Below are positions 12,501 through 27,500 of a DNA stretch of 64,000 bases, piece after piece. The DNA comes from Alentia gelatinosa (Eukaryota > Annelida > Polychaeta > Phyllodocida > Polynoidae), in NCBI GenBank assembly GCA_950022655.1, contig OX465587.1, positions 27,221,716-27,285,715 on the forward strand, read 5' to 3'. The notes below the pieces were generated by a model, which was given only the letters and a program-made list of their open reading frames with translations, ran no database searches and was not told where the DNA came from. Numbering within the stretch: position 1 is the first letter of the stretch; each line of letters starts with the position of its first letter. Made by a program: the position numbers and the translations under genes.

Positions 12501-15500
12501 CGTAGCGCGGTGGTGGAGTATCTAGGGGCTTTGTGAAGCGACAGTGACACGTCACAAATAATGGCAGCCAATCAGCTTCCACTGCCGTCACACCTACACA
12601 CGAAGACATACATGTTGATAGTGTTAAACCGGTTACTATTCCTTAATACCTGATAGTAACCCTGATGGAGAACATGGTTATGATTTATAACATCTGATAG
12701 TAACACTGGTGGAGATCCCGGTTACTATCCCTTAAAACCTAATAGTAACTCTGGTGGAGAACCCAGTTACTATCCCAGAACACCTGAAAGTAGCATTGGC
12801 CGAGAACCCAGTTACTATTCCTTAAAACCTGATAGTGACACTGGTGGATAATCCGGTTCCTATCCCTTAACACTTGATAGTAACAATGGTGGAGAACCTG
12901 GTTACTATTCCTTAACATCTGATAGTATGACTCTTACCTTTCATGTAGAGTTTGGATGTCTCGTCGATGTACTGGTAGACAAGGTATTCATGGTTCTGTT
13001 TATGTAAGACAGACCCCGGGTGGACGTAGACCGGGTCCTCTAACGTCAGACACTAATATAATCAAAGATGAAAACAAGATCTCAAAACACTATGAAATAC
13101 AAAAACAAAATACTTCAAGAATTATATAAAGCAGGGATGTCAGTTGAGGTCATGAAAAAGGAAGGACATATTTTTCATGTGGAATCTACTGCCTCAGGAG
13201 ACTGAGAAAACAAGGAAAACACACTAATATTGGCCATGGACTCGTGGTTGGAGATTGTAGTTCTCTCGAAGCTCCTTATCCATATCACTATTTTACACTA
13301 ACAAGATATAATATACGGTAAAGCCCTGCTTCTGGGACACCCCGCTTAAGGGGACAGTTTGATCGGAACAGAAATTCTTTTTTCGTTCATTTTAACCACG
13401 CTTAAAGAAACACCCCGCTTAAGGGTACACATTGCTCAAAACAGAGGTTATCTCCTTAAGCGGGGTTTTAGTGTACGAATGTGAATGAGACTACGTAATG
13501 CCACCTTTCATTCACACCCTGACAGCTTGGGCCGATATTATTTGCTGAGTTGGATTTCTCCTTCTGGAAGGTCAGTACCTACCTGGTATGCATGTTTCAG
13601 TTTCTTTGCCTCTGCAGACCCATCCATAGGGGCTGCCATTTTCCTGTGGATAGAAACATGAAATCACTGCACTGTGGATTCAACCGAGCAACCGATGAAC
13701 TTTAACAGCCCAGACTTGTTAATACAATACCCATGTTTGTTCCAGCAATTTAATTTGTCAAAAAACAACATTCCTGTAATCACACCCACTGTTCACACTT
13801 TAGGTGTGATTGCTGTGTGTCTCTATAGGCATGAGGCCGGACTCGGCCGTGTTTGTCAGAGCGAATGCCTAACTAACCAACACACCGTTAGGTGGCTTTG
13901 AATGGCAACATCTGTCTGCTAAGGTGCACTGCGAAGGTGTGTGTTTGTTTGGGTAGTCTAAGGTCCAATTTGTTCAAATTAAACTGAAGGTTCTTATTCA
14001 ATTGATATTAAATTTGCTTCTAAAATATCTTTGTGTTACACAAGGAAAAAAAGGCTTGTACTGAAAATTAAAAAAATGGATTTCCATGGAAGGTGTGAAT
14101 CTGCCATCTTTGCTTAAGTGGATCTAAGATATGACTGCTGGGACAAAGTAGGGTATTGTATTAATGCTAAATGGATCTAAGATATGACTGATGGGACAAA
14201 GTATGGTCTTGTATTAATGTTAAGTGGATCTAAGATTAAGACATGACTGCTGGGACAAAGTAGGGTATTGTATTAATGTTAAGTGGATCTAAGATATGAC
14301 TGCTGGAACAAAGTAGGGTCTTGTATTAATGCTAAGTGGATCTAAGATATGACTGCTGAGACAAAGTGAGGTATTGTAACAATGGTAATCTCTGATAAAA
14401 GCTGTATTGTGGATCTAAGAAGGGGCGGTTTCACACACTGGAAATGAAAGAGACGCTCACCTGGCCACGTGATCGGCGAGTCCGGCTAGCACCACCTGGC
14501 GGAGCAGCTTTGCCTGCACGTCGTCAGGGGGCGCCATCTTGGGATCGAGAATGAGGCCAGCGTCTGGTATTACGGCGTTCACTGCAAGTGAGTTTTTTGT
14601 TGTTAAAATATGTAATTGAAGTGTTCACATCTGCCAGTTTCTCAAAATTTGAACACCAAAATGTACTCGAATACTGACCCCAACTCGGAGTAAGATACTT
14701 AAATGTAGTCTTGACTTTCATTGTCCATAATTTGTCTTTTATCTAATGCGGACTTTCGGACCAAATAACATGAAGAGCCAGGTAATTTTAATTGCATTTT
14801 ATGCTGAAGCGACGTAGGATAATTCGATAAGAATAATTACTTATAAAATATGGAAAAAAACCCAGAAAAAGGCAGAATACAGATTTGCTTTGCTCAACTC
14901 AAAATACGGTTCTATGTGTATAAATTTTCCGTTGGCTCTGTTACGATAACAGCGTTAGAAAAATTCTGTACTAAGAAGGAACTGCATTGAGAACCATAAC
15001 CACTACAAATAAGCCAGGAGTTACGGATCGATGATATTTTTACAATACTCCATGGGCATTGATTATGAGTTCCCAATGTTAATCTATAGGGGAGAAACAC
15101 CAGGGGCGAGATAATATGAAGAGACTTCACGAGTTTGAGTCTGAGTTTATTTATGCCACACATTTTGTTGACTCCATAATTTTACGAGTCAAAGACGAGT
15201 GACATTATGGAGCCAACAAAATGAGTGGCATAAATAAGCTCAAACTCAAACGAGTGGCGTCTAGATTTTATCCCAACCCGTTTCCATATGTTTTCAGTAT
15301 CAGAAAGTAGTGGCATAAACAGCACTTTATGTCACACCCGTGACATAAACAAATCCGATGTTAAGCCTATGGCGCTTTTTATAAGGGGTAGGATAAAAAG
15401 ACATACCAGTGTTGGTAAGCTGTGCCCGTAGCTTGCGTATCTCCACCATGGCCTTGTAGCGTAAGCCGTACTGGTCACAGAAGGACGGACTGCACCCCGC

Positions 15501-18500
15501 AAACTCACAGGCACCGACCGCCTTCAGCAGAACCATCAGGTCTCCCAGCAGTAACGAGTTACCCTGAAACAGAGACAAAATGGGACGACTGCAAAATGTA
15601 TTCATTACGTCTCGGAAGAAAAATCGATAATTCATTGAGACACAATTGATAAATAAAAAGAACTAAAAGAACGGTCAAGGGCCGATGTTTACTCATACAA
15701 GGGTTATTGTTTCATAACATTTAAGTTTATACACTAAGACAGTCTTAGCCATCCATAAGGTCGTTCATAAGTGTTGAATCAAGTTGACCCACTTTGTTCC
15801 TGGCACACAGAAATGGGTCTTTATGTACTAGCTTAAATTATTTTACGGGGCCTTGGTCTAATAAAATAAAGAATTTACTACTTACCGAGCCAGCCCAGGT
15901 TCTCCGCAGTGAGAGCGCTTTCAGCTGTGTTTGTTTCTGGTCTTCTTTCTGTAAAGGTTTACATAGTTACGTTATCTTCCAATTTCTCTATTGAGAAACG
16001 AGTGGGAGCTTTCATTGGCCTAACTGGCCAAGCTCTCTCCGCGTAACACTCCGTGAGGATGTCTTAGTTACAATCGATACGGTCGCCTCCACGCGTAAAC
16101 ACCAAATAATCATATAGCATGGCATCTCAATATACTAGTTAGTCTGCAGCATTGCAGTGACACCAGCAATAAACCTTGTAACAAGATCAGTTACTGTCTT
16201 ACCATCTCAGATAATAACAATATCAATGGAAAAACAAGGTTTAGGAAAGACATTTTGAAATGTCCAAAACATCTTGTAATAAACAAAGGGCACTTTAACA
16301 ATTTTCCCTTTGGAATCTATAAAAAATTATTTTGACAAATCCTGAAAAACCAAAATTTTAATGAGAATAAGAAAACATGGATGCCAGTTGGGGTCAGAAA
16401 AAAGTGGATATATTTTCCATGTGGAATTAAATGCCTCACAGACTGGGAAAACATGGGAAACACACCTATGTTGGCCATGGAATAGGGCTGAGGGTACTAT
16501 TTATATTGGCCTGAATGGAGCTCACGTTATACTATCTTTGTTTTACAAAAGGAAAAATAATTGTATAAACTGGAAATAATGACAAGGAAATCAATGGAAA
16601 AGTGTAAAACTGTCATCTTTGAGTAAAACTAAATTTTAAATCTAATTTTTTTTACACATTTTTCGTTTACAAAAGTGTTCCTAGCCACATCTCTTAGATT
16701 TGGGGTAAAGTTGGCGAGCAGACGACAAACCTCTTCGCTGGTTCCTGCAAGCTGGTGTATGTCCTTAAATACGTCTGGCACGGAGAGCGCGGCGACCAGC
16801 GCCACGACGTAGGGCAGCAGGTTGTGCTGGTGACCGAGAGAGAGCATCTTGCCATAGCGCGGGGACACCGGGAAGCAGGCCATGACACGCCCCAACGGCG
16901 TGATCTTAGAGCACGGGTCTGCCTTCGCTGAAAAGGGCAAGGGATGTCAGTTGGGATCAGGAATTTTTTCTGAAGACTTTTATTTAGACATGAAGCCTCA
17001 AAAGACCTATTTTTATTATCCAACTTTTTTTTATTATATACAAAATCCCCACTGAAAATATATGGAGCCTTGGTAAACCGTTATCCATTACATAAAACCT
17101 GTCAGATACTATGACTGTGGTATACGGATTCAAATATGTGGTATATGGATAAATAGCGTGCGGACAGAGGGAAACAGGCCATGACACGCCCCAACGGCGT
17201 GATCTTAGAGCACAGGTCTGCCTTCGCTGAAAAACACAGGGCCAGGGATGTCAGCTGGGGACATTATATAAAACCTGTCAGATACTATAAATGTGGTATA
17301 CAGATTCAAATCCATGGTATACGGGGAAATAGCGCTGGACACTGGAAAGCAGGCCATGATACAGCCCAGCAGTGTAAACTTTGAGCACGGGTCCGCCTTC
17401 TATAAAAAAACACCACGCCAGGGATGTCAGTTGAGGTCAGGATTTTTTTTATAGACTTTTATTTAGAGAGGAAACCTCTCAACTCATAAGAGGGTGGGGG
17501 GGCTGTCGAATAATTCAAGCTAATACGTGAAGACCGTTTTTCTATTATCCAATGCATACAAAGACCCCATTTCAAATGTATGGTAAACCAATAGACATTT
17601 ACACATTATTTAAAACCTGTCAGAAACTAAAACTGTGGCACGGGTCTGCCATTGCTGAAAAACACAGCGCCAGAGATGTCACTAAGCATCAGGAATTTTT
17701 TTCTAAAGACTTTTATTCATACAAGAAGCCTCTCAACTTATAAGAGGAGGGGCTTGTTGAATAATTAGGATTATACATGAAGACCCTTTTTTATTAGCTA
17801 TCGTATACAAAATCCCCATTGAAAATGTATGGGGACTCAGTAAACCACGACCCATTATATAAAAACTGTTAGATACTATAACTGTGGTATAGAAATCTAA
17901 ATCCATGGTATACTGCCTCAAATCTATGGTATACAAATAAATAGATCAGGGACACCAAAGAGCAGGCCATGACCCCCCCAGGGGGGTGATCTTAGAGCAT
18001 GTGTCCGCCTTCGCTGAAAAACACAGGGCCAGGGATGTCAGGGATTGAGTTTGAAGTGCGCAGTAATATGAACGAGGCGATATTCTGAAGTACTCCAAAC
18101 GAGGAAAACTGCCACCTATGAATTAATAATAAGTAAACGAATTGCGCCCACCTCGCTTAGCGTCCTTGAACTTGCGCGGGGCGGGCGGCTTCTCCAGGGC
18201 GCCCAGCGAGACGAGCAGCCGCTCCGCCACCAGGAGCGCTTCAGCATCCGGGGGCGTCGGGAAGGGGAAGTTCGCCACCTGGTGTCAAACGCAGAAGTTT
18301 GATATCATTAATTCATTCATGGTGAATGATGCCTTGAGGCATTCCCCAGTGTAGGGCGAATGATGCCTCGAGGCATTCCCCAGTGTAGGGCGAATGATGC
18401 CACGAGGCATTCCCCAGTGTAGGGTGAATGATACCTCGAGGCATTCCCCAGTGTAGGGCGAATGATGCCTCGAGGCATTCCCCAGTGTAGGGCGAATGAT

Positions 18501-21500
18501 GCCTCGGGACATTCCCCAGTGTAGGGCGAGTGATGCCTTCATGCATCATTTACAGTATTTACGATATTATTGTTTTATCAATAAATTATGGATCAATAAA
18601 GCCGAAATTTGCAGAGAATATACTTATGCCATGATATTTAACATAAAGAAAAAAACAATTATATACAACGAAAATAAAAAAGGAGGATTTCCACGGGAAA
18701 AAATGGAAAGCTGCATCCCTGAGTTACATGAAGATCTCAGTGTAGACAGACTTTGACCTTGAGCGGTGACCTTGACCCTGACTGACCTTGTCGATGCTCA
18801 TGTCCTTCATCTGGAGAACCAAGTCCTCAACCGGACGGCGTTTAATCTCCGGAGCCGCAAACTTCTCAAAGTCGCCAAACACTGCCGACGAGTAGAGTCT
18901 ACGGTAAAACAAAATAGAGATAAAAAAAGTGTAAGTTATAGAACAAAAATTACAAAATAGAGATACTCGGTGCACTTACGTGGAGTTGTTCTTATCTCAC
19001 ACCGGTATATTTCTCCATAGGCTTAACGATAGGAACTCATACTCCACAGCCCTGAAGGGAGTGTACCCAATACTCAATGGCCAATTTGGTGAGTTATTCT
19101 ATTAATTAATAATGTTATACTGGGTAATGTAAAATCAGAAAACCTATTTGAAGAAAATAACTTAATGGCATTAGATGACCATGACATTAGATGACCATGA
19201 CATTAGATGACCATGACATTAGATGACCATGACATTAGATGACCATGACATTAGATGACCATGACATTAGATGACCATGACATTAGATGACCATGACATT
19301 AGATGACCATAACATTAGATGACCATGACATTAGATGACCATGAAGATACAACAATCAGAATTGTGGGTGGTTACCGGTAGGCGTGGCCTGGACCTGTCC
19401 GTCCGGCGCGTCCTGCGCGCTGATTGGCTGATGCCTGTGAGATCCACGTGACCCTGAAAGTGGAGACGCCAGTAATTTTGTCGTAAAACTTGGTCTTCAC
19501 CTGCAACACACCAATAAAAAGTCTGAATTACTCTCTCCATATAACAAGTGATAAGTGTGCATTTTCAAATAGAAATATTGCCCTTTAAAGGCCAAAAGAG
19601 CGGGTGGCCACATTCAAAACTTGGCCACATTTAAAACTCTAAACAAGTGGCTTAAGACATGTTGAAAATTATTTACAGAGGGAGGTCGGGAGGTCAGGAT
19701 GGGAGGAGGAGGGAGAGGGGGGGGGGGATGGCCATACACTATCTGACAGTTTTAGTATTTAGTTGTTGTTTGTTGGTGGTTTAACGTCCCAGGGGACCCT
19801 GAGGGTATATAGGGACTATTAGTATTTAGTATTTTGACATGGATTTTCAGAAAAAAAAAATTTCAGTTGGGGGGGGGGGGGGGGACTTTATGAGTCACAT
19901 GTCTATTTTTAAGAACTCCTTTATGGACATATTTCTACCTGTAAAACTGGTTCAATCATAATATAATTTGCCTCATTTGAAAGGGAATAAAAAGACAGTA
20001 GGTGCTAGGAAGTCGAATTTTTTAAGTAGAATCTATATTTACAGAGATATTAAAGTATCTGTTAAAAGTGGGGAGGCTTTGGGGTGAAATGGGCATACTC
20101 CAACAGATGTTTACTCAATATTGATTTACATTCAGCATTAGTAAAACATTTTCCATCTACATAAGTGACACTGACGGTTGCTTACACCCTAGGAAGTGTC
20201 ACTATTTAAGTGAAATGTATATTTGATGTGTTATTCATGTATTTTTGCCAAATCTCATAATGGGAGAGGGGAGGCATCAGGTGTATGAGAGGATGGTTTA
20301 TTCAGGATATTTATACATAAACAGAAGTCAAAATGGTTCATAACTTCGCTATAGGTTTAGTATGGAGTCTCCTCCTTAGGTGGGTAATACATCATACTAC
20401 TTGCATCCCTGCTCACTGCGGGAGCTGGGTAGAAGAGATGAACTTACCCTGCCCGTGTCGACGACATACTTGATGTTGGGGATGGTGAGTGAAGTCTCGG
20501 CCACGTTGGTCGCCACGATACACAGCCGTGTGCCGGGAGGGGGCGCCTCGAACACCTGAACACACGAGTCACATTTACAATGAGTCACATTTACAACGAG
20601 TCACACTCACAATGAGTCACATTCACAAGTCACAATCAATGTAGGGATGTCAGTTGGGGTCATGAAGAAAAAGGGAAATATTATCTATGTGGAATTTACT
20701 GCCTCTGTGAGACTGAGAAAACAAAGACACATTGTTACTGACCATGGAAGGGGGGCAGGGAGTTCATAGAAAAAATATAATAATAAAAAGTAGAAATGAA
20801 AACATAGATTCCCTCGGAAACATGGGAAAGCTGTCTTCTCTGGTTAACACATCAGTATACAGGGAGAAAGTCAGGACTGGGGAAAAAGCCAGAAATGAAA
20901 GAAAACCTTGAAAATGTTTACTCTGGTGGCTCGTGTATCCAAACAGGTTCTGTCCAAAACGGTCGGGAAAGTGTGGAAACAGTAAGCACCTACAGTATGC
21001 TACCTGCCGGAGGTTCCAGCTAGGGAGGGCTGCCCGCTAGCTGCAGACAACAGCTATGTTCCGGTGCTGCATATTGGTTAAGAGGTGTGGGCCAGCACTC
21101 CCGCTGTGGTGTGGTGTGTGCAGCAGTGTTTTTTTTTAATGGGTATTTTTTCAAAAAAAGAAATCGGCGCCCGATTTACGGAAATCGGTTCCCCGATTTT
21201 CTCTTGGGAGTTCTCATATAGTTTTTATGGAATTTATTAAAATTTTCTGAAAGTTGGTTTTCCGTCATTTGTCAGAACACTTGCATCTCTGTGTGTTAAT
21301 GTCCCACCTTGACTTGTCTGTCGCTGGAGAGGAGGGAGTACAGAGGGAGCACATGGAGCGGCTGCTCCGGTGCCGATGCTCTGACCACCTTCTCGATGTC
21401 GTCTGCCTCTTCTCCCCCGAGATCGTCCGAGAGTTCCCCGGCATCGTCGAACTCGGAGCGGTCCGGGAAGTCCTCCTCCGCGCCCAGCTCTGCCTGCTCG

Positions 21501-24500
21501 TCCAGCGGCAGGATCGAGTAACTGAAAGCATGCACAGATACCAGTTGATTATCTCATCCCTGGTACAAGTTTAGCCATAGGAATAACATTATATGCAACA
21601 ATCACCCCGCTAAAGTGGCAATGCTCGGCCATGGTTGTGGCAGAGCGATGGGAGAAGATGTCATAAGGAACTGGCCAATCAGTGGCCAGGATTTTAGAGA
21701 GCAGACAATATATCAACATGGAGGTTTATTTACTCTTAACTGGATTTGCGAAGTAATTTGAATAATTTTGATGTTGTGATGCTATTTAATGTCATTTAAA
21801 TGGGTGAGATGAATCCAGAACTGCACTCAAATCATAAAATACCCAATACTCTACTCGTTTGGATGGGCCGCAATCGTCACTCGGCTTTGCCTCGATGACG
21901 ATTGCGGAGTATCCAAACTTGTGGAGTAAAATGCATTTATACGATTCCTGATGCAGTTCTATATAATTACCCACTTATTACGAACTCTCCTTAGATGCCA
22001 GAGTAACCATGAAAAATAATGTGCGTTTGACGTAGCAGTACGAGTTCACACACAAAAAAAATACCCAAATTTCTTTTTTCAAAAGTCTGTCACATACAGA
22101 AATGAGAACAAATTATGGAATAACCATGAAAAATAATACCGGAAAATATATCATATCTTGCTTATTTCTATTTTCTACTTTTGACATGATGAAAATTTAG
22201 TACATAGGGAAGTCAGTGAAACCAATAAAATTAATATGAGGAAACATGATTCTGAACCCCTAGCGATAGACATTCAAGGTCTTTCATACTAGAAATACGG
22301 CCCGATAGAGATGATACAGCATGGCAGAAAAATCTTTTTGACAAACAAGCAGGAAATACAGCAGCACAGCCTTGACTTGAACCTGCAATCTCACACTAAC
22401 AGTACACAACATAATGTTTGAATAATTAATGGTATCATAGAGGAAACCTATGAAAAATTATGGTCAGAGCTTGTATCCCATCAAGTTTGAATACCATAGT
22501 AATTCACAATGTGAAGCAGCGTGAAATACGTAGCGATTCAAATGGGATCAAGCTCTGACTATAAACTTGAATAGCTTTCTGAATTTACTATATACCTACT
22601 GCCGTAAGTGACGTAATTACTACACGCTGCGCCCCATGATGTACTGTACAGCTGTGCAGTATATCAGGGTTCATTTCACGGTCGTAACGGATATGATTAC
22701 GATGTCGATATTTTAAAATGGCCGACGTGGTCTCCGCTTCGACATTGTTAACGTTAACGTTAGAGTACATAAAGAAGACTTACTGAAATACTGTGAAATC
22801 AAAAATACATGAATGAATTACAGAAAAACTTCAAAGTACAGTAATAAAAACCTGAATAAACATGGTAAGGACCTTAAAAACAGGAGTGCAATGAGAGAGA
22901 AACCACTATGTTTTCTTCCCGACGGTTTCTGGCCGGTTTCCAGCCGGTTTCCGAGTGACAACAAATGTTGCTATGCTGGTTGCTATGTGCATTGCTATGC
23001 GATAACGTCACAGCCGCATTCCACGGACGAAGCGAAAGCTAGGGTTCATGTTGATCGTTCTGTACCCAAATTGGATTTTAAATGGATCTTACGACTTAAA
23101 AAGGGTAAGAATATGAATGTTTTGGAGGCATATAATAAAGATAAAACGTTGTACCTGTAAACGTAAAAATTTCGATCCTCACTCGGGCCCCTAGCACGTT
23201 TACAACTCGGTGTAAACACCTCGATGTAAACGTGCTAGGGCCCGAGTTCGGATCGAAATTTTTACGTTTACAGGAACATCGTTTTATTACTTTATCTCAC
23301 CCCTCACACTGACTAATGGGCTAACATTTGTGACATAATTCCCCATTGGAAAAATTTTCTTAGTTCCCAATGTTAAGTTTATGGGGAAAAAATACCAGGG
23401 TGATATAATTATGGTTTATCAAATGAATTAGCATCAGTCTTTTAGGACATCATTTTTGGATTACAGTAAAACCACTCACTCGTCTAGGTTGACTTTTGGC
23501 AGATCGGTTTCTGTACTTTCGCTTTCTGATTTTCCACGCCGTCTTTTGGGTTTTTCTTTAAATGAGAAGGATGAAATACATTTAGATAATTTTCTTTATA
23601 AGGGAGAATATGACCATGGTGTATAACATTACGTAAATTACAGTATAGGTATCCAATATGGAATTTAGGGTAGGTGCATAGTAAGTGTGGAATATATTCA
23701 TTTAAAACATTGGAGAATTTTCATTTAAAATCAAAACACTGTGGAATGTTCTTGCATTTCATTACCCTCATTTTAACAATGATCCAAATGTTTACAGTGA
23801 TAAATGAATTCTGAATGGCCATGCCAAATTTGTCTGTGTTTTTGTTTTTTCCCTCATGTTTACCCCTTACCCTAGTTTACTCTGGAGTAACATATTACTA
23901 TTTACTATACACCCATGCCTTATATACTGTAAATACGCACCGTTTCGCCATATAACGTAAAAATACTGTACAGACCACTGGTCCGTACGGGATTATACAG
24001 ACTACCTACCCATACTCGTTTATTAGAATATTGATTGTTAAGCCAAATGAAATATTATTTTTAATTTCGGGTATATAGTAAATATAGAACGACCTACCAT
24101 GCTTCTACAAGCCACAAACTCGATAATAATTCATGGTTTGTACGGAACGCCCAGTTCCGTACGAACCGTGAATTATTATCTCGTTTTGTAGCTTGTGCAG
24201 CATGGTCAGGACGTTCTATATAAATACCTACTACCATAAGTGAGGAAGTTACTACACATTGCTATCTAAAATTACTGCACAGGTGTGAAGAAATTCACGG
24301 TATGTTTCACGGTGCCAAAGAGTGGGATTACGTCATTTTTTTCAAAATGGCCGATAGCCGACGTCATTTATCGCTTCGACATCGGAATAGTATAAATAAA
24401 ACGTTGTAAACGTAATTATCTGTGTGAGGTCTCCTTACCTTTTGGAGCCTGGTGCTTGTGGAAGGGGAACGTCTGTCGTAACTTGGCGCACAGCGTGTGG

Positions 24501-27500
24501 ACCTCGGCCTGGCCCGTCACAAAGATGAGAATCCCACCATCTGGCAGCATGCGGTGCATCTTACACGTCTACACAATCAATCAAAACTTAGTCACGAGAA
24601 CGAGAATCCTGCCATCTGGCAGCATGTGGTGCATCTTACATGTCTACACAATCAATCAAAACTTAGTCACGAAAACGAGAATCCTGCCATCTGGCAGCAT
24701 GTGGTGCATCTTACATGTCTGCACAATCATTCCAATCTTAGTCACGAAAACGAGAATCCTGCCATCTGGCAGCATGTGGTGCATCTTACACAACTACACA
24801 ATTAATCAAAACTTGGTCACGAAGACGAGAATCCCACATTCCGGCAGCATGCGGTGCATTTTACACATGTACACAATCAATCAAAACTTAGTCACGGAGA
24901 TGGGAATACCCCCTGTCAGGCAGCATGCGGTGCATCTTACACGTCTACACAATCAATCAAAACTTAGTCACGAAGATGAGAATCCCGCATGCGGTGAATT
25001 TTACGCGTCTCCACAATCAATTAAAACTTAGTCATGAAGATGAGAATCCCACTATCTGGCAGCATGCAGTGAATTTTACGCATCTACACAATCAATCAAA
25101 ACTTAGTCATAAAGATGAGAATCCCGCCGTCCGGCGGCATGAAAAACTTTCACGATGGTGCACCTTCTTCAACATTAGTGAAAACTATACCCACGAGTCC
25201 TGAATTAAATCAGTTCTTATACCCTCAAAAAGTTATAAGATGGAGAATTTTTATGGGATGAATCAGATTTTGAAAACTTACTGCAGTTAATAATGTAATA
25301 CATCGCTGTCTATTTATCTTTGGAGTAAAATATTGATTTAAAAAAAATTAACATAACAAAATAATTTCAGACGTAAATATGTATATTTGCTGATTAAGTA
25401 ATCGCATTTTAACAAATAGTAGGTAACACACCTTTTTGTAGGCTTCTTTCATGTAGTCGCTGACGGATGTGCGTTTGTTGAAGTGAATTGTCACTGGGAA
25501 CTGACGCGACTCGACCTGTGGTGGTAAAGTTAATACAGACATAAATTTAGGGATGACAGTTGTGGTAAGAAAGAAATAGTGGAAGTGTTTTTCATGCGGA
25601 ATTTGGGCAACTCCCCACCACCGGAAAGTTCAGATGTTGAGAGTTCCATGCCCTTGTCAGACCTATTGAGCATTGCTAGGTGGAGGCAGGGTGAAAGGAG
25701 GGTGAAGGGAGGGTGAGTTGTGGGTTTGATTTAACGTCCAGTTAACCATTGCAGGTTCTCACCAGACTTTCTCAAGGTTCTTTTACACCACAAGGGTGGT
25801 GATCAAATCTATGAAATGAATTTAGGTGGAAACCTCACCCCTACAGATTTACCGAGGTGAGAGTTCTTTTACTTCCCACACCACATAGACATGGTATGAG
25901 AAGGATTGGCCTTTGATATAGCAGTAAATCTACCACTGCTGGGGGTGAAGGAGAAAAGTGGCTGCAGTGGGACCTGAATCAACAAAGTCTGACAACCTTG
26001 GGATTACAAGTCCAGTGCTCTTTACCACTGAGATAACTCCCCACCCAGTCTGCTTTTGTTATGCTTGCGTGCAAGCATATCCGGTCTGCACCATGAGGAA
26101 GCGAGGCGACCAAGAGGGTGAACAGATTGATAATTGCTATCCACCCCAGCAGACCGAAGGGAGGGTGAAGGGAGGGAGAAGGGAAGGGGAAGGAAGGGTG
26201 AAAGGGAGAAGGTTTGTTTGTTTGTTTGGGTAGTTTAACATCCAATATCTTCTATTAGACTTACTTTGGGTTTGACAAAATCTATGAGATGAATTTAGGT
26301 AGAAATCTCACCCCTACACATTTACCGAGGTAAGAGTTCTTTTATTTCCCATACCACATAGACATGGTATGAGAAGGATTGGCCTTTAATATGGCAGTAA
26401 ATTTACCACTGATGGGGATGAAGGAGAAAGGTGGCTGTACACCACACCACATAGACATGGTATGAGAAGGATTGGCCTTTGATATAGCAGTAAATCTACC
26501 ACTGCTGGGCATGAAGGAGAAAGGCAGCTGCAGTGGGACTCGGACCCACAAAGTCCAACAACCTTGAGATTAGGAGTCCACTGACCTTCGCAGGAAAGGG
26601 AGGGTGAAGGCAGGGTGAAGGCTGAGTGAAGGATTACCTTAACGACAGGCGGCGGGGTCCTGAAGAGTCGCTGGTTTTCTGTGAAGTCCTCCACTCGTAA
26701 TGTGGCTGACATGATGATCAACTTCAACGGATTCCCTTTCTGTAAAAGTTGAATAGACAGAACTTTAAAAAACGTCAACACAGAATTTAATCACATGATT
26801 ATAATCATCAAAACGTAACATTTACACACAGGTTTCCTCAAGTCCGCAATATATGCAATTTTTTACCACAACTCATCTATCTATTTCTTAGTATTTGTTT
26901 GTTTTGTTTGATTTTACGTCTAGTCAACCATTAAAGGTCCTTTCCAGACTTTCTCAAGGTTATTTTACACCTCTAGGGTGGTGATCGAATCTATGTGATG
27001 AATTCAGGTAGAAATCCCTCCCCTACACATTTACCGAGGGGTGAGTTCTTTTACTTCCCACAACACATAGACATGGTATGAGAGGAATGGCCTTTGATAT
27101 AGCAGTAAATCTACCACTGCTGGGGGTGGGACTCGAACCCACAAAGTCTTACAACCTTGGGGTTACAAGTCCGTATTTCTTAGTAATGACAAATATGACT
27201 TGGAATCTGGAATTTACAAAGACTGTCTATAACTGATTAAAACTCTGGCTAGCCAAAAAGGTTGTGCATGGTAATTATCCTACCCCTAATAAAAAACGCC
27301 AGAGGCTTAATACTCGCCGACTGTATTTGGGCGAGCGTGTAGTAAAGTGTTATTTATTGCACGAGGGTAATAAAAAAAATGACCAATCAGTGGCCAGAAT
27401 GTGGTCTATGAATTGATGATAACCTTTGGCCTTACTTGATGAATTAGCAGCAGCGATATTCACTTGCTCAAGCAACTTGAAGGAACTAAAATGGCCAATT

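Noticed and set aside
18285..18549. 85-codon minus-strand frame
   Set aside because: Translation of the 34-bp tandem repeat.
24520..25150. CRISPR-like repeat-spacer array
   Set aside because: Units are exon-derived and spacer-free, in an animal genome.
24456..25203. Open frames of up to 191 codons
   Set aside because: They run across the exon 10 edge array in the wrong sense or register.
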